From contig NZ_CAAAIA010000002.1 in the NCBI RefSeq assembly GCF_900639875.1, positions 186,001 to 250,000 of the forward strand: 64,000 nt of DNA, read 5' to 3'. Position numbers and translations under genes: made by a program. The first letter of the stretch is position 1. Every line of letters starts with the position of its first letter. This document shows, in pieces, positions 35,180 to 44,355 of the stretch. Origin of the DNA: Legionella impletisoli (GTDB lineage Bacteria; Pseudomonadota; Gammaproteobacteria; Legionellales; Legionellaceae). Below the pieces are notes generated by a model, which saw only the letters and a list, made by a program, of their open reading frames with translations, was not told where the DNA came from and searched no databases.

Positions 35180-36422
35180 TCGATTGAGAAGAAACACTAT
35201 CTTGGTTAAAGGTGCCAATAAGAAATAGAGCATATAAAACGCCGGTCAAAGCACAATATAAACCAAATAGACGATTGCTGTGCCAATCATAGATTAAATT
35301 AGCCACTTCCACCCCAATTGCTTGGAACATCATCGCGATAAACGTCATTAACGCTGAGGCGGTCCCTTTTGCAACGGAAGTTGAAAAAAGAATTAGCCGA
35401 TTCAAAGGTGCACAAGTAATGCCTAGACCCAAAAAATACAAAATTAAACCTGGCATTATCCAGACAAAATAATTTCCTGCAAAAAGAGGTAATAGAAAAA
35501 TAAATATCGTGCTAATGGTACAAACACCCGTACCAATTTTTAAAATTTGACGCGATGAATAATGATGGGTTAATCGTTGCAAAATCCAATTTCCAAGAAT
35601 TGATGCACCAAAGACAGGAATTTGCCAAAGGCCATATTCAATAACGGAAAGCTTTGCATCCTTTACTAATATAATGGGAGCAAGTGCAATCCAAGCAAGA
35701 CAAGGAATAACTAAAACTCCGAATGCTAATGATCCTCTTAGAAATGAATGATTTGAAATCAGTGTCTTATAATTGGAAAGAATAACGTTTGGTAACAAAG
35801 GAGTACGGAGTATCTTTTCGCCATCGCGCTTGATTTGACCAATGGGTTCGGGCATATATCGCCATAATCCCAATAATGCGATTAGAGCAAAGCTTGCAAT
35901 GATATAAAAGATCATTCGCCAGCTGTAATAATGAATAAACACAGCTCCCAACAGTGGCCCGATTAATGGCGCAAGGATTGAGATATTGGCCATGATTGCG
36001 GTCAAGCGAATCGCATCCATTTCTGCGAATATTTCTTGTAAGGTGGCGTAACCAATCACACCAATAAAACATAGCCCCATGCCTTGAAAAAAACGAGCTA
36101 AAATAAATTGCGATAAGGAATTTGAAACGGCTATAAATAGCGTACATAAAACAAAAAGAAAAGCGCCAAAAATCATTACAGGCCTTCTGCCATACCGATC
36201 AGATATGGGGCCTAAAAAAATTTGTAGACTAGCCCCACCGAGAATATAGGCCGTAAGTGAATTAGCCACAGCACTTTCAGGGCCATTAAACGTTTTAATG
36301 ACTTGAATCATTCCAGGCATAATCATGTCGTTCGCGATATAGGTTAAAAACTCGTATAACACTAAAAACGCGGCGAACACATAAGCCTGTTTGCTGGAAA
36401 TATTAATTAATGGCTTCGGCAT
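35169..36422 (-). CDS. MFS multidrug efflux transporter (Bcr/CflA-like)
   Basis: 417 aa, ATG 36422. Twelve predicted membrane spans. Motif A between TM2 and TM3 is GPISDRYGRRPVMIFGAFLF. The N-terminal LYEFLTYIANDMIMPGMIQVI and TM5 motif C-like ILAPLIGPLLGAVFIHYYSWR are typical of drug:H+ antiporters of the Bcr/CflA/MdtM type. Substrate not predictable. The last codons are embedded in a palindromic repeat. Probably monocistronic. Confidence 0.85.
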   Translation of the reverse strand: MPKPLINISSKQAYVFAAFLVLYEFLTYIANDMIMPGMIQVIKTFNGPESAVANSLTAYILGGASLQIFLGPISDRYGRRPVMIFGAFLFVLCTLFIAVSNSLSQFILARFFQGMGLCFIGVIGYATLQEIFAEMDAIRLTAIMANISILAPLIGPLLGAVFIHYYSWRMIFYIIASFALIALLGLWRYMPEPIGQIKRDGEKILRTPLLPNVILSNYKTLISNHSFLRGSLAFGVLVIPCLAWIALAPIILVKDAKLSVIEYGLWQIPVFGASILGNWILQRLTHHYSSRQILKIGTGVCTISTIFIFLLPLFAGNYFVWIMPGLILYFLGLGITCAPLNRLILFSTSVAKGTASALMTFIAMMFQAIGVEVANLIYDWHSNRLFGLYCALTGVLYALFLIGTFNQDSVSSQSSSI

Positions 36423-36511
36423 TGCACGCTCATTTAGAACAGAAGGAGTTCACGAATAGAGCAAATGATATCATATTTTGACAAGAAAAATGGAGTTGAC
36501 CATCCATTTTT

Positions 36512-37804
36512 TTATCGAATCAATTCAAGCGACCAAGCCAAACCTTGGCTGTAAAAATCATCGCTCACCGCAAACCCCACAACAGCAGCCAGTTGCCCAT
36601 TTACATAAAGTAGAGGGATAGCATCGCGTTGCCAAGGAGGAACATTCCACTCTTGCCATAATTTTTTAAGCGATTTAGTCTGCTTATGCCACTTAAACGT
36701 CTCCCCCCCCTGTCTAAATCGCACCTCAATTACACTTTCTTTAGGAATGCAAAGCCCTTCCTCTGTTGCACTCGCTTGCAACCACCCAATCCCCTTTATC
36801 GCTAAGGCAGATGGAAAATGCACCCACTCAATATATTTTGGTACGCTCGTTGACTTGGCGGGTAATAAATAAAGTGAACGGTGATATCGCTTGAGCACGA
36901 CATTATCCCACGTAAAGCTAGGATTTGCAGATGTCCGTGAGAAAACCAAGTCATTGAGAAGTATTTGAAACCGTTTGGTGGAAAAGAGACGCACGCCATT
37001 CATTCTTAACCAGGTACGAATAACATTTGTAAGCCGAGCTTGACTTAGGTGCTTCAGTGTGTCGAGAGAAAGCACGGGGTTTTCTAGACTTTGCTCTTTT
37101 GCATCCAACCATGCGAGATCGTTAAGCAGGTATTTTGCCTCTTGGCAATGCAAAGAAGTCCTATTTAAATTGCTCACAACACTTGGCCATTTCGTAGTAA
37201 GCAAAGGCATGATCTGATGACGGATAAAATTTCGAGAATAATCGAGATCCAAATTGCTTTCATCTTGAATCCAAGATAAATGATGCTCTGTGGCATACGT
37301 TTCAAGTTGCTTTCGGGTTAGCTGAAGTAATGGTCTAAAAAGCACCCCTTTTCCAAACGGCTTTTCAGCAGGCATCGCCGTCATGCCATCAATGCCTGCA
37401 CCACGAAACAAATTAAGCAGCAGCGTTTCTGCTTGATCATCACGATGATGAGCAAGAATTAATGCATCATTTTTTTTTATTAAAGAAGAAAACACCTGCA
37501 AACGAGCAATTCTTGCATTTTCTTCAAGATTGGCATTTCTTGAAAAGTCCGGTTTAAATGCCATAAAGGGAATTTGAAGCGATTCGGCAGTTTGCTTGCA
37601 ATCTTGTTGCCAAGAGCTTGCATGTGGACTTATGCCATGATTCACATGAACGGCTACTAGTTTTTTGAAAAGAGAAGATTCTTTAGATAAAGCATGCAGT
37701 AATACGGTTGAATCTAATCCACCACTGAAACCAACATAGAGTTGATTGCACTGAGCAAGTTTAGTGATCCACTCCCGGGTAAGTGGACTCTTAGTCACAA
37801 GCAC
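36512..37804 (-). CDS. tilS: tRNA(Ile)-lysidine synthase
   Basis: 430 aa. PP-loop ATPase motif [17 protein letters not shown] near residue 27, [35 protein letters not shown] and a C-terminal substrate-binding domain. It changes C34 of the minor tRNA-Ile to lysidine so that AUA is read; it is essential in nearly all bacteria. It overlaps accA by 14 bases; accA-tilS is a common gene pair. Length normal for gammaproteobacteria. Confidence 0.94.
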   Translation of the reverse strand: MLVTKSPLTREWITKLAQCNQLYVGFSGGLDSTVLLHALSKESSLFKKLVAVHVNHGISPHASSWQQDCKQTAESLQIPFMAFKPDFSRNANLEENARIARLQVFSSLIKKNDALILAHHRDDQAETLLLNLFRGAGIDGMTAMPAEKPFGKGVLFRPLLQLTRKQLETYATEHHLSWIQDESNLDLDYSRNFIRHQIMPLLTTKWPSVVSNLNRTSLHCQEAKYLLNDLAWLDAKEQSLENPVLSLDTLKHLSQARLTNVIRTWLRMNGVRLFSTKRFQILLNDLVFSRTSANPSFTWDNVVLKRYHRSLYLLPAKSTSVPKYIEWVHFPSALAIKGIGWLQASATEEGLCIPKESVIEVRFRQGGETFKWHKQTKSLKKLWQEWNVPPWQRDAIPLLYVNGQLAAVVGFAVSDDFYSQGLAWSLELIR

Positions 37805-38744
37805 CCATTGCCATAAATTTCTGATAGCGATTTTTTAAAAGCTCGCTCATAGAAAATGATTTTAGGTCTTGTAACTCACGAATGAGCATTTTATCGAGGT
37901 TGCTCATCATTTCTTTCACGTTACGATGAGCTCCACCTAAAGGTTCTTCAATGACTTTATCAATCAGCTTGTTTTCAAGAATCTTATCTGCGGTAATCCC
38001 CATTGCGGCAGCAGCTTCGCTCGCTTTGGACGGATCCTTCCATAAAATCGACGCGCACCCCTCAGGAGAAATAACCGAATAAATCGCATATTGTAGCATA
38101 ATGACTCGATCACCCACGCCGATCGCCAAAGCACCACCGGATCCTGCTTCACCAGTAACGACACATATGATAGGTGTTCTTAACTTTGACATTTCCAATA
38201 AATTTCTTGCAATTGCTTCCGATTGATTGCGCTCTTCAGCTCCAATTCCAGGATAAGCTCCTGCAGTATCAATAAAAGTAAAAACAGGTAATTTAAACTT
38301 TTCAGCCATTTTCATTAAGCGTAAAGCTTTGCGGTACTCTTCAGGCCTGGCCATACCGAAATTTCGATACACTTTTTCTTTGGTTCGTTTTCCTTTTTGA
38401 TGCCCCATCACCATGACAGGCTCACCATGAAAACGCGCCAATCCACCGATAATGGCAGGCGCTGCGGAATAATGGCGATCGCCATGAAGCTCTTGAAAGT
38501 CGGTAAACAGATGTTCTATATAATCGGTAGTTTGAGGGCGAAGAGGATGTCTTGCCATTTGCGCGATTTGCCATGGCTCCAAATCTGAAAAAATATTCGC
38601 AGTAAGCTCTTCGCATTTTGCTTCAAGCCTTGCAATTTCTTCACTGAGATTCACTTCGCTGTCGCTGCCGACCATGCGAAGGGCTTCAATTTTTTGATTT
38701 AACTCTTCAATTGGCTGCTCAAAATCCAAAAATTGTCGACTCAT
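37791..38744 (-). CDS. accA: Acetyl-CoA carboxylase carboxyltransferase subunit alpha
   Basis: 317 aa from ATG 38744: [22 protein letters not shown] aligns with E. coli AccA; the longer frame to 38774 is rejected. Conserved [52 protein letters not shown] (EEYRKA), [26 protein letters not shown] and [17 protein letters not shown]. Transfers the carboxyl group from biotin to acetyl-CoA, the first step of fatty acid synthesis. BirA, which biotinylates the partner AccB, is encoded close by on the other strand. Confidence 0.96.
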   Translation of the reverse strand: MSRQFLDFEQPIEELNQKIEALRMVGSDSEVNLSEEIARLEAKCEELTANIFSDLEPWQIAQMARHPLRPQTTDYIEHLFTDFQELHGDRHYSAAPAIIGGLARFHGEPVMVMGHQKGKRTKEKVYRNFGMARPEEYRKALRLMKMAEKFKLPVFTFIDTAGAYPGIGAEERNQSEAIARNLLEMSKLRTPIICVVTGEAGSGGALAIGVGDRVIMLQYAIYSVISPEGCASILWKDPSKASEAAAAMGITADKILENKLIDKVIEEPLGGAHRNVKEMMSNLDKMLIRELQDLKSFSMSELLKNRYQKFMAMGACD

Positions 38745-38866
38745 TAGATACTCGTTTTTTGATGATATACTCACTGAAATCTTCGATTCACGTGAGTATT
38801 TTCGTTACAATATGAACTATTCGTAGTATAACCGTAACTTTGCCTGGATGCCAGAAATTCCAAATT

Positions 38867-39601
38867 ATGAATATAAGCGCTTTTAATCCCCTCTTTATCC
38901 CAATTACCCTCGGAGAATATTCCTTATCCAATCATCGTATTGATGTCTGGCAATTTCCATTAACGTTAAATGTTGATGCATTAAAAAGCTTATTGCCGCA
39001 AGAAGAACTTGATCGCGCAGCTCGCTTTCATTTTCCTATCCATAGAACAAGACACATCGCAGCACACACTATTTTGCGCTTTATTTTATCTCGCTACCTC
39101 AACCAACCCGGAAACAATTTAAATTTTGCATACAATGCACACGGTAAACCTGAACTGAAGGACCAGTACTTACACTTTAACCTGAGTCATTCGCGAGACT
39201 TAGCATTACTGGCGGTTGGAAAACATCATCCCTTGGGCATTGATTTAGAATATTTTTCTGCACGACCTTATGAAGGAATTGGACAACATATTTTTTCTGA
39301 ATTAGAAAATAATGCGCTTACGACGCTGCCTCAATCGCTTAAGTCGCTCGGCTTTTTTCATCTTTGGACTCAGAAAGAAGCACTTACTAAGGCTTGTGGT
39401 CTAGGGCTAAGCTATCCTACCAAACAATTGACACTCCCTCTGCTGCCGCCCGTTCATCAATCTGTTTATGATTCGCTACACCAAACGACTTGGCAATTGC
39501 ATTCCTTTATGCCTGCCATAGCCTGCTGTGCTGCCATTTGTTATCATCCTACTATTTCAGAAATTCGATTCCATGCCTTATCAGATTTAAGCATCTTATG
39601 A
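38867..39601 (+). CDS. 4'-phosphopantetheinyl transferase (Sfp-like)
   Basis: 244 aa from ATG 38867; the TTG at 38840 is rejected. Conserved: LNFAYNAHGKPEL, HFNLSHSRDLALLAV, HPLGIDLEYF (Mg-binding Asp and Glu), and FFHLWTQKEALTKACGLGLS, the WxxKEAxxKA signature. It transfers phosphopantetheine from CoA to carrier proteins. Sfp-type (not AcpS) size and sequence suggest it serves polyketide/peptide synthases as well as or instead of the fatty acid ACP. Its stop overlaps the birA start (ATGA). Confidence 0.88.
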   Translation: MNISAFNPLFIPITLGEYSLSNHRIDVWQFPLTLNVDALKSLLPQEELDRAARFHFPIHRTRHIAAHTILRFILSRYLNQPGNNLNFAYNAHGKPELKDQYLHFNLSHSRDLALLAVGKHHPLGIDLEYFSARPYEGIGQHIFSELENNALTTLPQSLKSLGFFHLWTQKEALTKACGLGLSYPTKQLTLPLLPPVHQSVYDSLHQTTWQLHSFMPAIACCAAICYHPTISEIRFHALSDLSIL

Positions 39602-40587
39602 TCCAATTTAATCAAACCCAGCAGAAGATTATTCATTATTTAAGTAGCGGAAATCGCTTCAGTGGTACTGAAATTGGAAAAGCCATTGGCATTTCTCGCA
39701 CCGCTGTATGGAAACACATTAAACAGCTTATTGAGATTGGGGTACCCATTCAGAGCTTACCAAAACAAGGCTATCATCTCCGTGAGCCTTTAATATTGCT
39801 TGATGAAAAAAAGATAAGGTCTTTTTTAGAGAGCCTGTCGTTTGATGTTCCAATTACTTTTCATTTATTTGCTTCTCTTGATTCAACCAACCGATATTTA
39901 AAAAAGCTCACTCCTAGTACACAAATCGAATTGTGTTGTGCTGAAACACAAACCCAAGGACGAGGACGATTCAATCGTCACTGGTTTTCTCCCTTTGGAG
40001 AAAATGTGTATTGTTCTTTTCGCAAGCAATTTGCAGGTAGTTTATCTCAGTTATCTGGGTTGAGTTTAGTGGTTAGTCTAGCCCTACGAAAAGCAATCCA
40101 GTCGCTCTTTCTTATTGAAAATATCCACGTTAAATGGCCAAATGACATAATCTGGCAAAACAAAAAGTTAAGTGGCATTTTAATCGAAATCCAAGCAGAA
40201 AGTCATGGATTCTGTGATGTCATTATTGGAATCGGTATCAATGTTAATGCCATGACGACGGATCCTGGTTACGAATCATCTTGGGGCTCACTACGTGAGA
40301 TAACAGGCCAGCTTATTGATCGCAATCGTTTAATCGCCAATCTAATTAAATACCTAAACGACTATCTCTCACGTTTTTTAAACCATGGACTGCAGGCCTT
40401 TCAAAAAGAATGGAGCGAAGTGGATTGCTTATTCAATGAATCGATTACCGTATCTCATATTCATCAAGAGCTTCATGGCACAGCCCAAGGCATCAATGAA
40501 TTCGGGCAACTACGCGTGGTTGACCAACAAGGCAAAGTCCACTTGATTGCGTTTGGGGATACATCATTAAAAAGAGAGAGAAAATGA
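39598..40587 (+). CDS. birA: Biotin--protein ligase / biotin operon repressor
   Basis: 329 aa from ATG 39598, which overlaps the phosphopantetheinyl transferase stop; the longer frame from 39490 is inside that gene. The N-terminal winged helix (GTEIGKAIGISRTAVWKHIKQL) and linker GYHLREPL mark a repressor-type BirA. The ligase core has GRGRFNRHWFSPFGENVYCSF (biotin/ATP loop), KWPNDIIWQNKKLSGILIE and GIGINVN. It attaches biotin to AccB and may repress bio genes. Length fits BirA (321 in E. coli). Confidence 0.94.
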   Translation: MIQFNQTQQKIIHYLSSGNRFSGTEIGKAIGISRTAVWKHIKQLIEIGVPIQSLPKQGYHLREPLILLDEKKIRSFLESLSFDVPITFHLFASLDSTNRYLKKLTPSTQIELCCAETQTQGRGRFNRHWFSPFGENVYCSFRKQFAGSLSQLSGLSLVVSLALRKAIQSLFLIENIHVKWPNDIIWQNKKLSGILIEIQAESHGFCDVIIGIGINVNAMTTDPGYESSWGSLREITGQLIDRNRLIANLIKYLNDYLSRFLNHGLQAFQKEWSEVDCLFNESITVSHIHQELHGTAQGINEFGQLRVVDQQGKVHLIAFGDTSLKRERK

Positions 40588-40642
40588 CGTCCCGAACATC
40601 TATATTGCACGGGACGGGAAGACTGTGATTTTGAATTCGGTG

Positions 40643-40837
40643 TTATACAACTTCTTCGGTGTCACTGCCTTGTTTTTCTTGTTGGATGCGCAAATAAATT
40701 TCTTCACGGTGTACGGAAACATCTTTAGGTGCATTAATACCTAAACGCACTTGATTTCCTTTAACCCCTAACACCGTAATATTCACATCATCACCGATGA
40801 TTAGAGTTTCACCGATACGGCGAGTTAAAATTAACAT
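40643..40837 (-). CDS. csrA: Carbon storage regulator CsrA
   Basis: 64 aa from ATG 40837 behind [59 protein letters not shown], with the RNA-binding residues Leu4 and Arg44 in VHREEI. CsrA represses or stabilises mRNAs by binding GGA sites; in Legionella it controls the switch from replicative to transmissive phase and is opposed by the LetA-RsmY/RsmZ cascade. An in-frame ATG at 40873 would add 12 residues and lies in a leader stem-loop. A strong promoter with a PmrA-type box lies upstream. First gene after birA, opposite strand. Confidence 0.96.
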   Translation of the reverse strand: MLILTRRIGETLIIGDDVNITVLGVKGNQVRLGINAPKDVSVHREEIYLRIQQEKQGSDTEEVV

Positions 40838-40859
40838 GTATAAATCTCCCTTACAGGTA

Positions 40860-40904
40860 GTTATCTTATTCATCCATAGAACAATCCATGGTACTCAAGA
40901 TAAC
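40860..40904 (-). promoter_or_regulatory. csrA 5' leader stem-loop with GGA motifs
   Basis: In the mRNA, GUUAUCUU (40904-40897) pairs perfectly with AAGAUAAC (40867-40860). Inside, CCAU and AUGG form a second short stem whose loop starts with GGA; a second AUGGA lies on its 3' side. The ribosome site AAGGGAGA (also GGA-bearing) follows 6-14 bases downstream. GGA in a hairpin loop plus GGA in the ribosome site is the usual layout for CsrA binding, so autoregulation is plausible but not shown. Confidence 0.5.
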
Positions 40905-40942
40905 CCGGTTCTTAAAAAAACAATAAACAAAATTATTGCTCG

Positions 40943-40981
40943 ATTATAATTTTATCGCAGAATCCTTAAGAGAATATTAAG
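40943..40981 (-). promoter_or_regulatory. csrA promoter with PmrA-type box
   Basis: Read on the minus strand: CTTAAT-ATTCT-CTTAAG (40981-40965), two CTTAA half-sites with an 11-bp period, then 16 bases, then a perfect -10 TATAAT (40948-40943). The second half-site sits where the -35 should be. This is the arrangement known for PmrA-activated promoters. From memory, PmrA has been reported to activate csrA in L. pneumophila. Confidence 0.7.
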
Positions 40982-40997
40982 AATTCACAAAGTGCGC

Positions 40998-41070
40998 ATT
41001 TTTTAGCTTATAGCCTGTTTACAATGCATGTCGCCAGCTAAAAAATGAGATGATTGTGTTGTAAACAGGC
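40998..41070. repeat. Interleaved inverted repeats
   Basis: Two perfect inverted repeats interlock: ATTTTTTAGCT (40998-41008) with AGCTAAAAAAT (41036-41046), and GCCTGTTTACAA (41013-41024) with TTGTAAACAGGC (41059-41070). The order A-B-A'-B' is a pseudoknot-like topology, not a simple hairpin. It lies upstream of the csrA promoter in a 417-base gap, of which 41071-41290 shows nothing recognisable. Confidence 0.7.
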
Positions 41071-41290
41071 CCTACTATTAGACAAAATTTTAATGTCAAA
41101 AAAACCTATGACCGCTACAGAGTAGTGATCTACATAGGATGAAACATTGAGATTTCCGATGAAGCGCTTACACGGAAAAAGACAAACTCATTTTGTTCAA
41201 TAGATTTAGAGCAAAAAGGGCAATTTTGTCAAAAAAAAAGGTTATTGGCTAGTGTTTTTTCTTACTGTGAATGTATTTTTTTCTTCCATC

Positions 41291-42307
41291 TCAATTCGCT
41301 TGTAATTGTACTTGGCCGGCCTTTAAACGCATTGCCAGTAAAAATAAGGGAATATACGCAATTAATAAGCCATAAAATCCCTTTAAAGTGCCTAAACATA
41401 CAAGAATCGCAATGGGGAAAAGCCATAAAATATTGATTAAAAGTACAGCCAACGTCACAGGGGTATGACTTTTTAATCGCATTGCTGCGTGCTGATACGC
41501 ATGACTACGATGCGCTTCGTAAATTTTTTCACCACTTAGCATTCGACGAAATAATGTAAGGGAAGCGTCTACAATAAATACCCCAAGAAGAATCAGCCAA
41601 CAATAGAATAATTTTACATCAACCCATGCCGCTTGAATCGAAAAAGCACCTAATGTCATCCCTAAAAATCCACTTCCAGCATCACCCATAAAAATTCGCG
41701 GTATAGGGAAATTCCAGAGCAGAAACCCTGACACAGCCAACGATAGAACAAGAGGTAAAGGCATGATGTCCGTATGCCCCATTAGCCAATATAAACTGAT
41801 CATTCCAAGGCAAGCTGTTATGGCTTCAATACTCGCTAATCCATTGATGCCATCCATGAAATTATAAAGATTCACAAGCCAAACGAGGTAAAAGAGGGCC
41901 AATATGGAACTCAATGCTCCAGGAAACAAAGTCCAAGCCAAAATGTTAATCGGTGGTAAGCCACCAAACCAAAATAAAATAATTCCTGCTGCAATAAAAT
42001 GTCCAACAAATCGCCACCTTGCAGGTATTTCTGCAACATCATCACCAAATCCTAATCCAGCGACAATAACCCCAGACATCATCAATGCAAAAAATAAAGA
42101 ACGCTCAATGAACCCGGAATAAAAACAAAGCGGTAAAACCAATAGAAATAATACGACAAAAGCTAGCCCCCCACCTCGTGGAGTTGGTAAGGAATGAGAG
42201 CTACGATGATTCGGGATATCCACTATGTTCTTTGCTAAAGAGTATTTTCTCAATAGTCCTGTTAAAAGAAATGAAAGAATAAAGCATAGAACACTTGTCA
42301 GCAGCAT
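41291..42307 (-). CDS. Undecaprenyl-phosphate sugar-phosphate transferase (WecA/WbpL-like)
   Basis: 338 aa, ATG 42307. About ten to eleven membrane spans. MraY/WecA superfamily motifs: PNHRSSHSLPTPRGGGLAF, GFGDD, NLYNFMDGINGLA (Asp-rich catalytic loop), FMGDAGSGFLG and the late HRSHAYQHAA. The last motif (HRSHxYQ) is typical of the WbpL/WbcO branch that starts O-antigen synthesis by loading an N-acetyl sugar phosphate on undecaprenyl phosphate. It is at the edge of the polysaccharide locus, in keeping with an initiating role. The sugar is not predictable. Confidence 0.88.
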   Translation of the reverse strand: MLLTSVLCFILSFLLTGLLRKYSLAKNIVDIPNHRSSHSLPTPRGGGLAFVVLFLLVLPLCFYSGFIERSLFFALMMSGVIVAGLGFGDDVAEIPARWRFVGHFIAAGIILFWFGGLPPINILAWTLFPGALSSILALFYLVWLVNLYNFMDGINGLASIEAITACLGMISLYWLMGHTDIMPLPLVLSLAVSGFLLWNFPIPRIFMGDAGSGFLGMTLGAFSIQAAWVDVKLFYCWLILLGVFIVDASLTLFRRMLSGEKIYEAHRSHAYQHAAMRLKSHTPVTLAVLLINILWLFPIAILVCLGTLKGFYGLLIAYIPLFLLAMRLKAGQVQLQAN

Positions 42308-42436
42308 GAATTAGTCACCTTAAAGGGCATCAATCAAGAGTAAATCGCACCATAATTCAATATGAATAGGATTTATTCGACTTTATTATCTTAACTTAAA
42401 ATGATATTTTTATCGTTTTAAAAAAATAGAGTTTAC

Positions 42437-43906
42437 ATGAATCTTGCAAGCAAAACGACCACCTGGAAATCTTTAGAAAATCATGCAGCGGAAATTCGTT
42501 CGAAACTTAATTCAGGAGCTGTATCCAAAGCCAAGCCTATTTCAACCTGCAATATCACGCTTGATTATTCAAACCAATCCATCCCCCCTAATGCACTATC
42601 TTTACTAACCCAACTTGCAGAAAACTGTCATCTACATGAAAAGATAAAAGCTTTGATAAGTGGTGCTATTGTAAACCACAGTGAGCATCGTCCGGCACTT
42701 CATACTGCTTTAAGAGCAGATGAACAAACGGTCATTACTGTAGAAAATAAAAATATCATGCCAGAGGTGGTGAACACACGCTTTGAAATAAAGCGTATAT
42801 CAGAACTAATTCGCAACAAATTATGGTTAGGTTTTTCAGGTAAACCCATCAAAGATATTGTTAACATTGGCATTGGAGGGTCTGATCTTGGACCAAGATT
42901 TTGTATTCAAGCTCTAAGAGATTACATAACACCTGAGTTAGGTTATCATTTTATTCCTGATGTTGATCCCAATGGGTTTGAGCATACCGTACGAGATCTC
43001 AATCCTGAAACAACGCTTTTTATTGTTTCCTCTAAGTCCTTTACAACCCCTGAAACCTTATATAATGGACGTAAAGCCCTAGCCTGGATTGGAACGCGCA
43101 CAAACCTGCAGCAGCATTTTATAGCCGTTACAGCAAATCGGCAGAAGGCTTTCGAATTTGGCATAAAAAACGTATTGCCGATTTGGGACTGGGTAGGCGG
43201 GCGCTATTCTTTTTGTTCAGCAATCAATTTAATTTCAGCCATCGCGTTGGGTTACCCTCATTTCAGTGCGATTTTGCAAGGCGCACAAGCAATGGATGAA
43301 CATTTTTTAACAGCTGATTTTCATGAAAATCTACCAGCGCTTCTAGGACTTATTGGCGTTTGGAATAATAATTTTTTCTCCATTCACACGCATTTAATCC
43401 TAACCTACGCCGCGCAACTTGAAAAACTGGTTCCTTATATTCAGCAGCTTGATATGGAAAGCAACGGAAAATCCATCGACAATCAGGGCAATCCAGTACA
43501 CTATGCGACTGGACCTATCGTTTGGGGAGGTTTAGGAAATCAAGCGCAGCATAGTTATTACCAATTACTTTGCCAAGGAACGCACAAAACAACCGTGGAC
43601 TTTATCACGTTAAAACCCTTTGAGCAGGAACTGATAAACAATATGGCGGCTGCAAAAATGAATATATTAAGCCAAGGGGTTAACAATCAAGAAAATCCGG
43701 TTGAATTTATACCTGGCGGTGTTCCTTTAAATCACATTCAACTAAACGATTGCACTCCTTACACAATCGGAGCCTTGGTGGCACTTTACGAGCACAAAAT
43801 ATTTACTCAAAGTGTCATCTGGGACATTAACCCCTTTGACCAACCCGGCGTGGAAAGCGCTAAAAAACATTCTAGGTTAAAAACATTATTAACTGAGTTT
43901 AGTTAA
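42437..43906 (+). CDS. pgi: Glucose-6-phosphate isomerase
   Basis: 489 aa, ATG 42437. Conserved IVNIGIGGSDLGPRF, VSSKSFTTPETL, DWVGGRYSFCSAINL, SNGKSIDNQG, WGGLGNQAQHSYYQLLCQGTHKTTVDFI and INPFDQPGVESAKK. Interconverts glucose-6-P and fructose-6-P, supplying amino-sugar precursors for surface polysaccharide as well as glycolysis. Shorter than E. coli Pgi (549 aa) but all catalytic motifs are present. It is on the plus strand between the WecA-like gene and the minus-strand sugar locus; from memory this wecA-pgi linkage also exists in the L. pneumophila LPS region. Confidence 0.95.
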   Translation: MNLASKTTTWKSLENHAAEIRSKLNSGAVSKAKPISTCNITLDYSNQSIPPNALSLLTQLAENCHLHEKIKALISGAIVNHSEHRPALHTALRADEQTVITVENKNIMPEVVNTRFEIKRISELIRNKLWLGFSGKPIKDIVNIGIGGSDLGPRFCIQALRDYITPELGYHFIPDVDPNGFEHTVRDLNPETTLFIVSSKSFTTPETLYNGRKALAWIGTRTNLQQHFIAVTANRQKAFEFGIKNVLPIWDWVGGRYSFCSAINLISAIALGYPHFSAILQGAQAMDEHFLTADFHENLPALLGLIGVWNNNFFSIHTHLILTYAAQLEKLVPYIQQLDMESNGKSIDNQGNPVHYATGPIVWGGLGNQAQHSYYQLLCQGTHKTTVDFITLKPFEQELINNMAAAKMNILSQGVNNQENPVEFIPGGVPLNHIQLNDCTPYTIGALVALYEHKIFTQSVIWDINPFDQPGVESAKKHSRLKTLLTEFS

Positions 43907-43911
43907 TGTGG

Positions 43912-43951
43912 GTTCGATATCAGAAAAATCCAAATTTTGCTGATATCGAAC
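43912..43951. repeat. 40-bp palindrome of the GTTCGATAT family
   Basis: GTTCGATATCAG ... CTGATATCGAAC, with AAAAAT/ATTTTG continuing the arms around a 4-base centre. It is the inverted counterpart of 4496-4535 at about 38 of 40 bases. It begins a few bases after the pgi stop and may terminate pgi. Confidence 0.8.
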
Positions 43952-43966
43952 TTCAAATTTACACAT

Positions 43967-44355
43967 GAGCTTGCATGGAATGTCATGAAAGATTATTTCT
44001 TTTTTCAAGGAAACCCCAATATTACTGGCTCTCGCGATGCTACGCGCGAATCTTTTAGTAAAGGTTTGATTGAGCAGGGTGAAATTTGAATGCAGATGAT
44101 AAAAAGCCACAATCAAACATCGCATACCTATAATCAACCCTTTGCGGATGAACTTACAAGGAATATCGCTGAGCATTATTTTCCCTGCTTTCAACAATTC
44201 TTAGACCGCATGTTATCTTGACGTGTTGACAATTAGTCCCCCGCCTACTTGCCTCGGCTTGACCGAGTCATTTATAAAATAGTCAATTAAGAGCAATTTT
44301 TTCGTATTCTTAATAAAAATTTAATTTCCTCAGGGCATTCCCTTGAGGTATACAA
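43967..44355. repeat. Repeat-filled intergenic gap
   Basis: Holds a direct repeat of about 35 bases (43967-44001, GAGCTTGCATGGAATGTCA; and 44150-44184, GAACTTACAAGGAATATCG) at roughly 75% identity. Also an inverted pair GTTTGATTG (44064-44072) / CAATCAAAC (44110-44118), and at 44243-44271 a fragment of the 90-bp repeat seen at 16974 and 21563 (GCCTACTTGCC...). No convincing gene. Confidence 0.55.

Noticed and set aside
40589..40615. GTCCCG/CGGGAC inverted repeat between birA and csrA as a terminator
   Set aside because: Only 6-bp arms with a 15-base loop and no T-run on either side.
43889..44197. 102-aa minus-strand reading frame after pgi with DIPCKF...DIPCKL
   Set aside because: It runs through a palindrome and a duplicated 35-base sequence that explain the repeated peptide; no ribosome site.
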